IMG/VR virus record: IMGVR_UViG_3300004448_001446
Coordinates: 1-30,276 of that record
DNA: 30,276 nt
DNA from: a virus
Reading direction: 5' to 3' (one strand)
The notes beneath the pieces were generated by a model, which did not search any database, was not told the DNA's origin, and saw only the letters and a list, made by a program, of their open reading frames with translations. The position numbers were made by a program, and so were the translations under genes. Below, piece by piece: positions 15,126 to 23,604 of the stretch; positions within the stretch are counted from its first letter, which is position 1, and every line of letters begins with the position of its first letter.

Positions 15126-16412
15126 ATGAAATCAAGTATAGATCACGAAAAGATTTTCTTTAACTATTTTTTAACAAAGCCACATTATCTGAAAGGAACA
15201 GGTAAAGGCTTTTTTGCAAATAGAGATTTAGATCAGATTGCAAAACTCTCAAAAGATTTCTATTTAAAATTTGGCGAAAGCCCGTCTAAACAACAGATGT
15301 CAGCTTTAGTTAAGGATGACCCTAATGAGATATCTCAGGATATTGTAAAATCTGTTTTTGATATTAATATTAATGAATATGATCAAGATTGGTTAAAGAG
15401 AACTGGAGAGGCGTGGGTTAAATGGAAACATTTTGATAAACAATTAGTTAGAACAATTGAATATGTAAAAACTCAAGATGTATCACCAGAAAATGTAGAG
15501 GATGTAGTTCAGCGCGCAATAGGAATGATCTCAACTGATGGGTCAATTAATTTTGATACTGATACAGGTTTAGATTTCTTTAATCCTGAATCTCATATTC
15601 AAAGAACATCAAAGAAAATAGAAACAGGTTGGAGCTTTGTAGACCGAGTATCTGGTGGAGGTTATGATACTAAATCATTAATAGTTTATGCAGGAGAACA
15701 AAACATTGGTAAATCTATATGGTTAGCAAACGATGCAGCCAATTTTGTAAAGATGGGGCATAATGTAGTTTTTATAACAGCAGAAATGTCAGCTCAAAAG
15801 GTATTAAAAAGAATAGGTGCTAATCTTTTACATGTTCCAATGAGTGATTATGATAAAAATGCAACTAATAGGGATTATATGAAAAGAAAGTTGGAAAAGG
15901 TATCTAGGGGTTTATTACCTCCTGGTAAATTATTTGTTAAAGAATATCCAACTTCACAAGGAACTATACCAGATATTGAATCATACTTAAAAGATTTAGA
16001 AGAATCAACAGATCATAAAGTAAATGTATTAGTTGTAGATTATATTAATATTCTTGCAAATTATAGAAATCCTAATACTGAAAATACTTATATGAAGATT
16101 AAGCAAATAGCTGAAGATCTTAGAGCATTAGCAGTTAAAAGAGATATGCTAGTTATCTCTGCTACTCAGATTAATCGTGGCGCATGGGATGCAACAGAAG
16201 TAAGAATGGAAAATATAGCAGAATCCGCAGGTCTTGCGCATACTGCCGATGTAATGTATGCACTGATACAAGATTCAGTAATGCATGCTGAGCGTGAATA
16301 TTGGTTAAAGGTTTTAAAAATTAGAGACGGTCAAGGAAAGGGATCAAGATGTAGGTTTAATATTGACTATGAACATATGAGATTAACAGAAACTGATGAT
16401 ATATCAGGATAA
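15126..16412 (+). CDS. 41: Replicative DNA helicase, DnaB/T4 gp41-like
   Basis: The protein has 428 residues (T4 gp41: 475). The N-terminal helical domain is followed by a RecA-type ATPase core. Walker A is GEQNIGKS at 190-197, preceded by TGWSFVDRVSGGGYDTKSL. GHNVVFITAEMSAQKVLKRIGANLL matches T4 GHNVLYISMEMAEEVCAKRIDANML. The Walker B strand is VLVVDYINIL, and QIAEDLRALAVKRDMLVISATQINR and NIAESAGLAHTADVMYALI are close to T4. It unwinds DNA 5' to 3' as a hexamer and works with the gp61 primase (not in the window). It has its own promoter motif. The 18-base gap to the next gene is A-rich and has no terminator. Confidence 0.95.
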   Translation: MKSSIDHEKIFFNYFLTKPHYLKGTGKGFFANRDLDQIAKLSKDFYLKFGESPSKQQMSALVKDDPNEISQDIVKSVFDININEYDQDWLKRTGEAWVKWKHFDKQLVRTIEYVKTQDVSPENVEDVVQRAIGMISTDGSINFDTDTGLDFFNPESHIQRTSKKIETGWSFVDRVSGGGYDTKSLIVYAGEQNIGKSIWLANDAANFVKMGHNVVFITAEMSAQKVLKRIGANLLHVPMSDYDKNATNRDYMKRKLEKVSRGLLPPGKLFVKEYPTSQGTIPDIESYLKDLEESTDHKVNVLVVDYINILANYRNPNTENTYMKIKQIAEDLRALAVKRDMLVISATQINRGAWDATEVRMENIAESAGLAHTADVMYALIQDSVMHAEREYWLKVLKIRDGQGKGSRCRFNIDYEHMRLTETDDISG

Positions 16413-16429
16413 AAATAAAATAAAACATT

Positions 16430-16924
16430 ATGTGGGGTAAAAAGAAAAAGAAACTTACAAAAGCAGAAGAAGATAAAAAATCAGGCTATCAAGAAAAAGA
16501 TAAGATTTTTAATAATACTTATGGAGAACAGGATTTAGGTGGCCAAAAGATAAACTTTACAGTATCATCGTCATGGTTAGACGGAATGGATCCAGATGAT
16601 AAACAGCACTATGATTCGTTATTTGAAGTAATTGATAAATTAATTAAAGGTAGTGAATTTGAGCATTTAAACGAAGCAACACCAGAAGGCGTTATTAAAA
16701 AATTAAATAAAGTTCAAATTAATAAAGTCTTTTTTTATATTATAGAAAACACAGGTGATGATTATACTAGAATAGATTTATTTAGTGTTCTTTCAGATTA
16801 TTTTGATGTATTTCCTAATAAATTTTACAATTCATTATCCAATAAATTTAAGGATGAGCTTATAAAAGAATTAGATGCAAAATACAATATTTTAGAAAAA
16901 AGAAAAATTAGAAAATTATTTTAA
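16430..16924 (+). CDS. Hypothetical protein between gp41 and gp47
   Basis: The protein has 164 residues and I do not recognise it with confidence. It starts with a strongly basic segment (WGKKKKKLTKAEEDKK), continues with a polar stretch, and ends in a helical domain at about 85-164 containing GDDYTRIDLFSVLSDYF and KFYNSLSNKFKDELIKELD. The last residues KIRKLF are basic and hydrophobic and could bind the sliding clamp, as C-terminal peptides of T4 gp43 and gp33 do. A gp33-like late coactivator or a helicase accessory factor is possible but unsupported by clear motifs. The stop is one base from the gp47 start, so it belongs to the gp41-gp47-gp46 unit. Confidence 0.6.
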   Translation: MWGKKKKKLTKAEEDKKSGYQEKDKIFNNTYGEQDLGGQKINFTVSSSWLDGMDPDDKQHYDSLFEVIDKLIKGSEFEHLNEATPEGVIKKLNKVQINKVFFYIIENTGDDYTRIDLFSVLSDYFDVFPNKFYNSLSNKFKDELIKELDAKYNILEKRKIRKLF

Positions 16925-16925
16925 T

Positions 16926-18014
16926 ATGACAAAAAGAATATGGATGTTATCCGATTCTCATTTAGGCTGCAGGTCAAATTCTGTTTTATGGCTTAAAATA
17001 ATTGAAGATTACTTTTTTGAATTCTTTATACCTTTAGTAAAAAAAGAATATAAGAAAGGTGATGTTCTTTATCATTTAGGTGATGTATTTGATAACAGAC
17101 AAAGTGTTAATTTAGCAGCACAAGATTTAGCCATTAGAGTATTTGAAGAATTAGGAAAGATATTTCCAGATATTCATATCATTGTAGGTAATCATGATAT
17201 AATGAGAAAAAACAGTAATGAAATATCATCTGTTGACTGTTTAAAATATTTACCTAATGTAAACGTATTAAAAGAACCTAAGGTTTTAAAATATAAAGAT
17301 GCTACGTGTTTATTAATGCCGTGGAGAAGAAATCATGAACATGAAAAAGAAACTTTAGATAATATTAAAGATAAGATTGATTATATGTTTTGTCATACTG
17401 AAACTCGAGGGGTTCAGACTAGTCCTAGTACAAAACATTTACATGACGGTGGAAATGAGGTAGGAATCTTTAAAAGATTTAAGAGAGTTTATTCTGGCCA
17501 TATTCACTATAGACAAGATAAAGAAAATTTTGTTCTTGTAGGAAACCCTTATCAAATGACAAGATCTGATAGGGATAATCAAAAAGGGATATACTTATTA
17601 GATTTAGAAACTGGAAAGCATCAGTTTTTTGAAAATCATGTAAGCCCTATTTTTATTAGATATTATATTAATGAAATATTAGAAATGAGAATGGAAGATG
17701 TTGCAAAGGAAATACAAGATAATTTTGTAGATGTTTTTATTCCTTCTAATGTATTAGGTAAGTATAATATTAATATGTTTATGGATTATCTTGACGGTTT
17801 AGCTAGAAAATTAGAACCGAGGATTTATGATGAAGAAAATCCTTATGATAGAGAAGATGGTGAAATGTCAGATTTTAACGGTGAATTAAACTTAATGAAT
17901 ATTGCAGCAGAGCATATTAATTCTTTAGATTATGATGAAGATTTAAAGGAAAGACTAAAGGTATCAGTGCAAGAATTATATAAAAGAACATTATCTCCAA
18001 ACTATGAAAATTAA
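16926..18014 (+). CDS. 47: Recombination endonuclease subunit, T4 gp47/SbcD/Mre11-like
   Basis: The protein has 362 residues (T4 gp47: 339). It has the full metallophosphoesterase motif set: DSHLG (Asp10, His12), GDVFDNR at 52-58, GNHD at 88-91, FCHTE for the later His, and GHIH at 191-194. These residues bind the two Mn ions of Mre11-type nucleases. With gp46 it processes DNA ends for recombination-dependent replication and host DNA degradation. The start follows one base after the previous stop, and its end overlaps gp46 by 11 bases, the usual arrangement for this pair. Confidence 0.93.
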   Translation: MTKRIWMLSDSHLGCRSNSVLWLKIIEDYFFEFFIPLVKKEYKKGDVLYHLGDVFDNRQSVNLAAQDLAIRVFEELGKIFPDIHIIVGNHDIMRKNSNEISSVDCLKYLPNVNVLKEPKVLKYKDATCLLMPWRRNHEHEKETLDNIKDKIDYMFCHTETRGVQTSPSTKHLHDGGNEVGIFKRFKRVYSGHIHYRQDKENFVLVGNPYQMTRSDRDNQKGIYLLDLETGKHQFFENHVSPIFIRYYINEILEMRMEDVAKEIQDNFVDVFIPSNVLGKYNINMFMDYLDGLARKLEPRIYDEENPYDREDGEMSDFNGELNLMNIAAEHINSLDYDEDLKERLKVSVQELYKRTLSPNYEN

Positions 18015-19674
18015 AAAGGTAGAGTTTAAGAATTTTGCAAGTTATGGAAATAGATTGCAAATAATAGATTTTGAAGAAGATAAGAGCAACTTATACTTAG
18101 TACTAGGCGGAAACGGTGCTGGTAAAAGTACACTAGCAAAAGTTATAACTTATTTATGTTATGGTAAAGTAGAAGGCTCAACGTTAAAAGATTTACCTAA
18201 CAGAGTAAATGGAGAACTTTATGGAAGAATATGGTTAGAATCAAAAGGTAATAAAATTGAAATAGAAAGAGGAATTAATCCAGGCATATTTAATGTTAAG
18301 ATTAATGGTTCTGAATATGATGTTGCAGGTAAAGTAAATTTACAAGATTTTTTAGAAACAGAAATTTATGAAATACCATATCATGTTTTTAAGAATGTAA
18401 TTATTTTATCGGTAAATGATTTTAAATCTTTTATTACAATGTCTCCTTATGATAAGAAAAGAATTATTGATAAAATATTTGGCTTTTCAATTATTAATGA
18501 AATGGCTGAAGCTGTTAAAGAAAAAAGAAAAGGAATCATTGAAGAAATTAGAACTTATGAAGATGAAATAAGAACTCTTAATGAATCCATTGGCTCGGTT
18601 TATGATAAGATAGAACAAATAGAATTATTAACAGCAGAAAAGGATAAATCTAAAGTTAAAAAATTAAAGGAAGATTTAATTTCTTTAAATGAAAATAGAA
18701 AAAAATTAAATACATTTACACAAACAACAAAGCTAAAGCTTGAAGAATTAGATAAGGATTCTAGAAAAAAAGCAACAGATCACTCCTCTCTTAATCATCA
18801 AATTTTAAATGTTAAAAAAGATTTAAAATTATTTGAAAATTCTACATGCCCAACATGTACAGCTCCTCTTACTTCAGACTTTCACTTAGATATTAAAAAA
18901 GAAAAGGAAAAATCATTAATAACTCTTACTAAACAATTTGAGGTTATTAAAATTCAATATGAAGAAGCAGAATCTAAGTTAACAGATTTAAGAACAAAAG
19001 GTAGGCAGATTCATGTTAAGGCTGGTCAATTAGAAACTCAAATGGAAGCTATTAAAGATAAGTTAATTGAATTATCTGAAAAGGATGAATCAGATTCGTC
19101 TACCAATTTAAAACAATTGGTGAAAGATTTTAAAATTCGCAAAACTGAAAAGTCAAATGGTAAACTAAAAAGTGAAGCAGATGATTTTTATTTAACTATC
19201 TTAGAAAACTTAATGGGTGAAGATGGTATAAAGAATTTAGCAGTAAGATCTATCTTACCTTCTTTTAATAATCATATACTTTTAATGGGAAGAGAAATGG
19301 GAATTCCATTTGGTATTAGATTTAATGAAAAGTTTTATTGTACATTACATCACTTAGGAACTGAAATAAGTGCAAAGACATTAAGCACAGGTGAAAAGAA
19401 AAAAGTAGACTTTGTAATTATTATGGCATTGATGAAAATGATTAAAGTTAGGTTCCCATCTTTAAATATTTTATTTTTAGATGAAATCTTTTCTTCTATT
19501 GATTCTGATGGTGTATATCATATAATTAATATACTTCATGATACTATACAAGATATAGGATTAAATACATTTGTGATTAATCATACAGTATTACCTAGTG
19601 AATATTTTGATAAAAAGTTAGAAATAACAAAAGATGCAGGCTTTAGTGAATTTACAATTGAAACTATTGGATAA
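18004..19674 (+). CDS. 46: Recombination endonuclease subunit, T4 gp46/SbcC/Rad50-like ATPase
   Basis: The protein has 556 residues (T4 gp46: 560). The N-terminal ATPase half has Walker A GGNGAGKST at 35-43. A long coiled coil runs from about 170 to 380 and is interrupted by the zinc-hook CPTC (Cys282, Cys285). The C-terminal half has the ABC signature LSTGEKKKVD and Walker B with LFLDEIFSSID. It pairs with gp47, encoded just upstream with an 11-base overlap. The first residues (MKIKKVEFKNFASYGN) are the standard Rad50/SbcC opening. No terminator follows; 31 AT-rich bases separate it from the tail gene at 19706. Confidence 0.95.
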   Translation: MKIKKVEFKNFASYGNRLQIIDFEEDKSNLYLVLGGNGAGKSTLAKVITYLCYGKVEGSTLKDLPNRVNGELYGRIWLESKGNKIEIERGINPGIFNVKINGSEYDVAGKVNLQDFLETEIYEIPYHVFKNVIILSVNDFKSFITMSPYDKKRIIDKIFGFSIINEMAEAVKEKRKGIIEEIRTYEDEIRTLNESIGSVYDKIEQIELLTAEKDKSKVKKLKEDLISLNENRKKLNTFTQTTKLKLEELDKDSRKKATDHSSLNHQILNVKKDLKLFENSTCPTCTAPLTSDFHLDIKKEKEKSLITLTKQFEVIKIQYEEAESKLTDLRTKGRQIHVKAGQLETQMEAIKDKLIELSEKDESDSSTNLKQLVKDFKIRKTEKSNGKLKSEADDFYLTILENLMGEDGIKNLAVRSILPSFNNHILLMGREMGIPFGIRFNEKFYCTLHHLGTEISAKTLSTGEKKKVDFVIIMALMKMIKVRFPSLNILFLDEIFSSIDSDGVYHIINILHDTIQDIGLNTFVINHTVLPSEYFDKKLEITKDAGFSEFTIETIG

Positions 19675-19705
19675 ATATAATACAAGAAAAAATTAAACAT
19701 GACGA

Positions 19706-20707
19706 ATGTCAGCATATAATCAAGAGTTTAATAAAGACAATACTATACTACGTTATATTATAGTAGCTCTTTTAGCAGAACTAAAAGATAAGGTTTATTA
19801 TTATAATCAAATAGATGAAGATACTTTAAAGAAAATACCAGTTCCTTTCTTTTATTCAATAACAGGAGACGGTAGATTTTTAATGGATAATTTTTTGTTT
19901 GATGCCGAAGCCTCAGGTAAGGCTATTGGTGACTATGAGACAGTACCAAGAGGTATAGTACAGCTAACTGGCATATCCATAGATTCAGGTAACCAAACAA
20001 ATAAGTTCGCTAGAGGTGAGTTTGTTCAAGAATGGGAAGGTATATTAAAAACCTTTTCAATGGAGACTAACTTTTTACCTCTTAACATGTCGTTTGATTG
20101 CACAGTAGTATGCTCTTCTAATTTAGAAATGTTAAAGGTTACTGAATCTTTAATGAGTAAGATTTATAAAAATACACTGTTTCAAGTTGATCTAGGCATG
20201 ATGAGAGTTCAGGCCAGTTTTGCAGTCCCAGAAGACTATACTCAAAATAGATTATTTGAATTTCAGTTAAATGATAAAAAAGAATGGAGTGTAACCTTTC
20301 CTATCGAAGTAGCTTCATTTATGCCAGTATTTGAACATGGTATTTTAATTCCTGAAATAAGTTTAATGACTAAAGCAGCAATTAAAGCTAACCCTAAAGC
20401 TGCAGGTGTAGGAATGTTAAGATCAGGTATAGACAATGAATTAGGAATATACTTTGGTGGAATATTTCAAAAATTTAATTATACAGAAGAAAGTTTATTG
20501 AAAGTTCAGCCTAGTGGAACTTTCAGCAATAAAGGTTATATTAATCCAGATGCTATACAAACAGGAGGTCCTTATTTAGATGCAACTATAACGTCCGCTC
20601 CAATAGTTCCTGAATCCTTAGAAAGTTTAAATTATAGGAATGCAAAGGCTAAACCTAAAGTAGATGAATCAGGATTAGGAAGTGTTGATTCAGGTTTTGA
20701 TGGATAA
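19706..20707 (+). CDS. Tail sheath stabiliser/completion protein, T4 gp15-like
   Basis: The protein has 333 residues (T4 gp15: 272). Similarity to gp15 is at the level of layout. It has an N-terminal segment LRYIIVALLAELKDKVYYY and then IPVPFFYSI, compared with T4 YATLMGDLFSNIQI and IRVPITYA. There is a PRG.VQLTGISID block like the LPRINLHLVDFSYN segment. MSFDCTVVCSSNLEMLKVTESLM matches MIYELSIFTRYEDDMFQIVEQIL. EWSVTFPIEVASFMPVFE matches EWSLTFEVNGWMYPPV. In T4 this protein caps the tail and joins it to the neck. It is the first virion gene after the replication block. The C-terminal 100 residues have no T4 counterpart. Remote similarity only, hence moderate confidence. Confidence 0.6.
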   Translation: MSAYNQEFNKDNTILRYIIVALLAELKDKVYYYNQIDEDTLKKIPVPFFYSITGDGRFLMDNFLFDAEASGKAIGDYETVPRGIVQLTGISIDSGNQTNKFARGEFVQEWEGILKTFSMETNFLPLNMSFDCTVVCSSNLEMLKVTESLMSKIYKNTLFQVDLGMMRVQASFAVPEDYTQNRLFEFQLNDKKEWSVTFPIEVASFMPVFEHGILIPEISLMTKAAIKANPKAAGVGMLRSGIDNELGIYFGGIFQKFNYTEESLLKVQPSGTFSNKGYINPDAIQTGGPYLDATITSAPIVPESLESLNYRNAKAKPKVDESGLGSVDSGFDG

Positions 20708-20726
20708 ACAATTAATCAAAGAGACT

Positions 20727-20740
20727 TATAATATATAAAA
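20727..20740 (+). promoter_or_regulatory. TATAATATATAAA-class (late-type) promoter
   Basis: TATAATATATAAAA followed by CAAATCAAAT lies 32 bases before the ATG at 20759. The same arrangement (TATAATATATAAAT then CAAAT, 31 bases before the ATG) precedes the gp21-gp22 gene. It contains a TATATAAA core close to the T4 late consensus TATAAATA. Confidence 0.6.
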
Positions 20741-20758
20741 CAAATCAAATAGTGTAAT

Positions 20759-22657
20759 ATGGAAAACACAGTTAACGAAGGACAAACACAAGTTTATGCA
20801 GATGGGGCAATTGATGCTCAACCTGGTGTAAATACTAATGCCCTTTATCTTAATAACCCTAAGCAACAATTAATAGATATAATTCATGTATTATTTAGCC
20901 AAAGTGGTAAAATGTCAGATGTGGCACCAACTGGAGATAATATAGATGGAAAAATTACTCATAGTGAGGCTATGACAGATCAACAAGTCATGGCAATATT
21001 AGTTGGGATGGGAATTCCACAGCAAATGGCAATGAGTGGTATTGCAAAATATCGTGAAATGACTAAAGAACAGTCCGATATATACACTGAAAATAATAAT
21101 CAAAAAAATCATAACAAAATGAAATTTACATTAACAGACCTGTACGAAAACGTTATGGATAGCATTAATGGATTGAAGGCAATGGATAATGACAATTCCA
21201 GGGTTTCGTATTCTGTTAAAGAATCTTTAACTATTTTGGAAGAAGCAATAACTGCATTTCCAATGAAACTTAAAAATGCCGATCTTACTGCAATTAGTGA
21301 AGAACTAGAAAATTCAGTTAGCCCGGACCTTAAATTTAAAATTGCAAGAAACTTATATACTAAATTAGCTCAGTCAACTTGGTTAAATCCAATTTCTGAA
21401 TTAAGAGAGTATATAATGGAATCATATAATAATTCCAAATGGTACTTTAGAATTAGTGAATCTATTGAAAGAACTTCAAATCAAAAAGGAAAATTAATGG
21501 AATCATTTAATTCTGATTTAGTTTCTTTATTAAATGAATCAGATGTAAAATCTAAATTTGCTGTTGTTGCTACAAAACACCCATGGTCAATGGATGCTAA
21601 GCAAATAGTAAATGAAATGAATGCTGAAGATCAAAAAGTTGCATCTACTGCAAATGGTAAAGTTGTATCTGTTCTTTCTCCAGTATTAGAATCTGAAGAA
21701 GGATTAACATTCCACTTACATGGAAAGAATTATACTTATAATGGAACTGACATTACTGAAGCTAATGTAACTGATCCAAGATTCTTCGATGTATCTGAAG
21801 GTTTAAATATGTTCTCAAGAAATGGAAACATTCTTTCATTACATGGAGAAAATGGTAAATCATTAGAATATAACATTACTGAAGGAACTTTAACAATGGG
21901 TAAAGTTAATATGACTAACTACAGTATAATTGAATTAAAAGAATCTTTATTAGCAACTAACTTTTCAGGATACAGAAACCAATGGCAAAATGATAAAATC
22001 TGTAAATTCTTTGAATCAGTTGATTTAATCGCTGAAATGGATAATTTTACAACAGTACAAAATCAAGAATTCTTAGATGTATTTTTAACAATGATTGGGG
22101 TAAATGAAGGTATTTACATTAATAAAGTAAATCCTGGAATGAACTTAAATGAAATGGTAAAAATTGATACTGCTACTGAAACTGTTGAAATAGTAAAAGA
22201 ATTTATTAACTTTGATGTTTCTCCAATTCTTTCTGAAAGATTAATTGCAGAGAATAATGAAAAGGCAATTGATGAAAACAAAAGAAAAGATCTTACTGAT
22301 TCTATTTCTTTCTTAGAAGAAAAGAAAGCTGAAGTTGAAGCCGCTATTAAAAAGTTAGGTGAAACTGAAGAATTAACTGAAGCTTTAAATTTATTAGCTG
22401 AAGAGTTAAAAGGAAAAGAAAAAGAATTAGCTGATTCATATATTTCTGAAAAAAAAAGTAAAGACGACTATTTAAATGATGGTTTCGTAGAAGCATCGGT
22501 TAAAAAAAGTGGACAAGGTCTTAAAAAGAGACAAGAAGTCTTAGTTAATGCTGAAGAATATGCTTCTCTAGGCGATGATGATATGTTAAGTATAATTGTT
22601 CCTAAGGATGGGAAAAGTATAATATTACCTAAAGGTGATCTAGAGGTTAAGATTTAA
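20759..22657 (+). CDS. Large hypothetical virion-associated protein (possible head protein)
   Basis: The protein has 632 residues and I do not recognise a family. Residues 1-120 form a Gln/Asn-rich acidic segment with QQLIDIIHVLFSQSG and QQVMAILVGMGIPQQMAMSGI. From Met121 (MKFTLTDLYENVMDSINGL) a helical region follows to about 260. A mixed beta region (about 290-400) contains LTFHLHGKNYTYNGTD. A coiled coil (about 505-575) is rich in Glu and Lys, and a short tail completes it. The protein is unusually rich in [LI]-x-E followed by Ser or Ala (IMES, LMES, LLNES, LKES, ITEA), the cleavage pattern of T4 gp21 protease, so it may be a processed head component. It has a late-type promoter and a strong terminator of its own. 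Met121 is preceded by an A-rich stretch resembling gene leaders here, so a second start is possible. Confidence 0.7.
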   Translation: MENTVNEGQTQVYADGAIDAQPGVNTNALYLNNPKQQLIDIIHVLFSQSGKMSDVAPTGDNIDGKITHSEAMTDQQVMAILVGMGIPQQMAMSGIAKYREMTKEQSDIYTENNNQKNHNKMKFTLTDLYENVMDSINGLKAMDNDNSRVSYSVKESLTILEEAITAFPMKLKNADLTAISEELENSVSPDLKFKIARNLYTKLAQSTWLNPISELREYIMESYNNSKWYFRISESIERTSNQKGKLMESFNSDLVSLLNESDVKSKFAVVATKHPWSMDAKQIVNEMNAEDQKVASTANGKVVSVLSPVLESEEGLTFHLHGKNYTYNGTDITEANVTDPRFFDVSEGLNMFSRNGNILSLHGENGKSLEYNITEGTLTMGKVNMTNYSIIELKESLLATNFSGYRNQWQNDKICKFFESVDLIAEMDNFTTVQNQEFLDVFLTMIGVNEGIYINKVNPGMNLNEMVKIDTATETVEIVKEFINFDVSPILSERLIAENNEKAIDENKRKDLTDSISFLEEKKAEVEAAIKKLGETEELTEALNLLAEELKGKEKELADSYISEKKSKDDYLNDGFVEASVKKSGQGLKKRQEVLVNAEEYASLGDDDMLSIIVPKDGKSIILPKGDLEVKI

Positions 22658-22688
22658 TCTGCAATACATTCTAGTTTAATATAATTAG

Positions 22689-22723
22689 AGGACCGATTGA
22701 AATTAAACAATCGGTCCTTTTTT
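22689..22723 (+). terminator. Strong intrinsic terminator
   Basis: A perfect 11-base stem AGGACCGATTG (22689-22699) pairs with CAATCGGTCCT (22708-22718). The loop has 8 bases and a run of six T follows. It ends the unit of the 632-residue protein. The gp55 promoter motif starts four bases later. Confidence 0.93.
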
Positions 22724-22726
22724 GTA

Positions 22727-22739
22727 TATAATAATAAAT
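22727..22739 (+). promoter_or_regulatory. TATAAnAATAAA-class promoter before gp55
   Basis: TATAATAATAAAT lies 25 bases before the gp55 ATG, immediately after the terminator. It has the same core as the motifs before uvsX and the operon at 5781, which fits a regulator made before late virion proteins. Confidence 0.6.
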
Positions 22740-22751
22740 TAAACAAATCTA

Positions 22752-23117
22752 ATGGCAAGAAAAAGAAATTATTTAAATAACAGAGATCTCCTTGAGCAGA
22801 TTGTATTATCTAAAGAAAAGGATGAATTAACGCCAAAGGCTTTGGAATTTTTAATGTTATTAGCTGATAAGTGTTCTAGGAAATTAACTTATAGAAACCC
22901 AGAAGATAGGCAAGATTGTATTGCTTATGCTTATATGGATCTTTATAGATATTGGAGAAATTTTAATCCAGAAAAAAGTACCAATGCATTTGCTTATTTT
23001 ACTGAAATAGCAAAAAGAGGATTTGCAAAAGGTTGGAACAAATTACACCCAAAGAAATATCATGGCACTGTATCAATTAACGGGAGCGCTGATAGCGAAG
23101 GAATTTATACAATATAG
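22752..23117 (+). CDS. 55: Late-transcription sigma factor, T4 gp55-like
   Basis: The protein has 121 residues (T4 gp55: 185). YLNNRDLLEQIVLSKEK matches T4 YVNNKELLQAIIDWKTE. EFLMLLADKCSRKLTYRNPEDRQDCIAYAYMDLYRYWRNFNPEKSTNAFAYFTEIAKRGFAKGW follows the T4 segment from LAIMLIAEGLSKRFNF through NPHAYITQACFNAFVQRI. This is the region 2-like core that binds RNA polymerase and opens TATAAATA-type late promoters. The T4 C-terminal extension with the clamp-binding peptide SLDFLY is missing; the protein ends soon after the core with SEGIYTI. Either the clamp contact is supplied differently or it is not needed. The gene lies in the virion block with its own promoter. Confidence 0.82.
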   Translation: MARKRNYLNNRDLLEQIVLSKEKDELTPKALEFLMLLADKCSRKLTYRNPEDRQDCIAYAYMDLYRYWRNFNPEKSTNAFAYFTEIAKRGFAKGWNKLHPKKYHGTVSINGSADSEGIYTI

Positions 23118-23127
23118 TTAATTGCCT

Positions 23128-23604
23128 ATGAGCATTAAAAAGGTAAAGCCTACTTCAAAGTCTGGATTTAAACAAGGTTATTATAAACCTAAGTACCCTC
23201 AAAAATATCGAGGGGAAGGTCCAATCATATATAGAAGTAGTTGGGAAAGAAAATTTTGTTATTGGTGCGATCATAATGAAGATGTGATTTATTGGATATC
23301 AGAACCTTTCTCTATACCTTATTTTAATTTGCTAGATAATAAGTTTCATAAGTATTATCCTGATTTTTTCTTTAAAATGAAAAAAGGAGATGAGACTCAA
23401 GAATATGTAGTAGAAATAAAACCTAAGGCACAATTACAAAAACCAAAGGAACCTAAAAGAAAAACAGCAAAAGCATTAAAGAATTTTAAATATGCTTACG
23501 AATCATATGTAAGAAATTTATGTAAAACTAATGCACTAAACAAAATGGCAAAAGAAAGAAATTGTAAAGTAATGCTATTAACTGAAGATTCAAAATTATT
23601 TTAA
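23128..23604 (+). CDS. 4: Head completion protein, T4 gp4 (gp50/65)-like
   Basis: The protein has 158 residues from ATG 23128; the in-frame TTG six bases earlier is a less likely start. T4 gp4 has 150. YYKPKYPQKYRGEGPIIYRSSWERKFCYWCDHNEDVIYW closely follows the T4 gp4 block with KYKPKNPEKY and IIYRSLWERKFMKYCDENPSIIQW. It has features of a PD-(D/E)XK nuclease fold: Glu in SWERKF, Asp in HKYYPDFFF and the ExK-like VEIKPK. In T4 it completes filled heads before tail joining. Its stop overlaps the next start by one base (TAATG), so the two are coupled. The conserved motif makes this call strong. Confidence 0.9.
   Translation: MSIKKVKPTSKSGFKQGYYKPKYPQKYRGEGPIIYRSSWERKFCYWCDHNEDVIYWISEPFSIPYFNLLDNKFHKYYPDFFFKMKKGDETQEYVVEIKPKAQLQKPKEPKRKTAKALKNFKYAYESYVRNLCKTNALNKMAKERNCKVMLLTEDSKLF

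Noticed and set aside
19699-19719. Upstream ATG before the gp15-like gene
   Set aside because: It is in another frame and stops after six codons; the start at 19706 gives the long conserved protein.
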